Assembly: GCA_016783985.1 (NCBI GenBank)
Contig: JADHVM010000067.1
Location: forward strand, 1 to 5,902
Length of the DNA: 5,902 nucleotides
Origin: Actinomycetota bacterium
Lineage (GTDB): Bacteria; Actinomycetota; Humimicrobiia; Humimicrobiales; Humimicrobiaceae
Direction: 5' to 3'
In this document: positions 5,672 to 5,902 of the stretch, in pieces
How the letters are laid out: each line of letters opens with the position of its first letter
How positions within the stretch are numbered: position 1 is the first letter of the stretch
Notes under the pieces: model-generated
The model's database searches: none
Told to the model about the DNA's origin: nothing
What the model saw: only the letters and a program-made list of their open reading frames with translations
Program-made: the position numbers and the translations under genes

Positions 5672-5902
5672 TCATAATTCCATCCTATACCCGTCATAAG
5701 CTACTATCACATTAATTTTTCCTTCCGTATACTCCTCCAGCCTGCCTGCAAGTTCTTTTTTATCCATAGTAACTATTTGTTTCCCACAGTGGGTCACAAT
5801 TAAACTGCCAATATTATATTTTTTACACCAACCTATTATAGTCTTAACCCTGGTATGTCCGTATAATCTGTCATCTTTCCTTCTGACCATGTTTATATTA
5901 AG
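5672..5902 (-). CDS. Metallo-beta-lactamase-fold hydrolase, C-terminal part (gene runs off the window)
   Basis: Only the last 76 codons are inside the window. The frame stays open to the edge (four codons precede the inner ATG at 5890), so this Met is probably internal and the gene starts to the right. The visible part contains RRKDDRLYGHTRVKTIIGWC, a central VTHCGKQIV and a final VIVAYDGYRMEL. The GH, THCG and AYDG segments in this order match the C-terminus of MBL-fold hydrolases related to phosphoribosyl cyclic phosphodiesterase-like proteins, where the His residues help hold the two metal ions. A full protein of this family is usually about 250 residues. Its substrate is not predictable. 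A strong terminator lies downstream, so it is a separate transcription unit from the exporter operon. Confidence 0.7.
   Translation of the reverse strand, partial: LNINMVRRKDDRLYGHTRVKTIIGWCKKYNIGSLIVTHCGKQIVTMDKKELAGRLEEYTEGKINVIVAYDGYRMEL

Overview
The window holds one co-oriented block of five genes on the minus strand, read from right to left: a membrane-fusion (adaptor) lipoprotein, an ABC ATPase, a MacB-type permease, an OmpR-family response regulator and a sensor histidine kinase. To its right lies the 3' end of a metallo-beta-lactamase-fold hydrolase gene, also on the minus strand and closed by a clear intrinsic terminator. The DNA is AT-rich, Arg codons are often AGA/AGG, and GTG/TTG starts and GGAGG-like ribosome sites occur. 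Together with a split ATPase/permease and an adaptor that lacks the TolC-contact signature, this suggests a low-GC monoderm, most likely a clostridium-like Firmicute. Other low-GC anaerobic phyla cannot be excluded from 5.9 kb.

Layout. 1-19 is only the tail after the kinase stop. 20-1189 is the histidine kinase (its start is probably a TTG three codons inside the longest frame). 1224-1892 is the response regulator. 1893-1997 is a 105-bp gap that may hold a secondary promoter. 1998-3242 is the permease, which overlaps by 4 bp the ATPase at 3239-4015. A 38-bp gap leads to the adaptor at 4054-5319. 5320-5671 is a 352-bp non-coding stretch containing a probable promoter, a tandem 11-bp repeat resembling an OmpR-family operator, a short open frame of unknown meaning on the plus strand, and the terminator of the hydrolase gene. 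5672-5902 is the partial hydrolase gene.

How the genes fit together. Adaptor, ATPase and permease form a tripartite MacAB/YknXYZ-type mechanotransmission exporter. Such pumps move peptides, toxins or antibiotics from the outer face of the membrane rather than pumping from the cytosol. The two-component pair downstream probably senses the same envelope stress or compound and controls the exporter. The tandem repeats upstream of the adaptor are the best candidate binding site for that regulator. The substrate cannot be read from the sequence. I see no radically new system here. The points most worth a second look are the candidate operator, the kinase start and its degenerate G1 box, the missing TolC-binding motif in the adaptor, and the unexplained open frame at 5380-5550.
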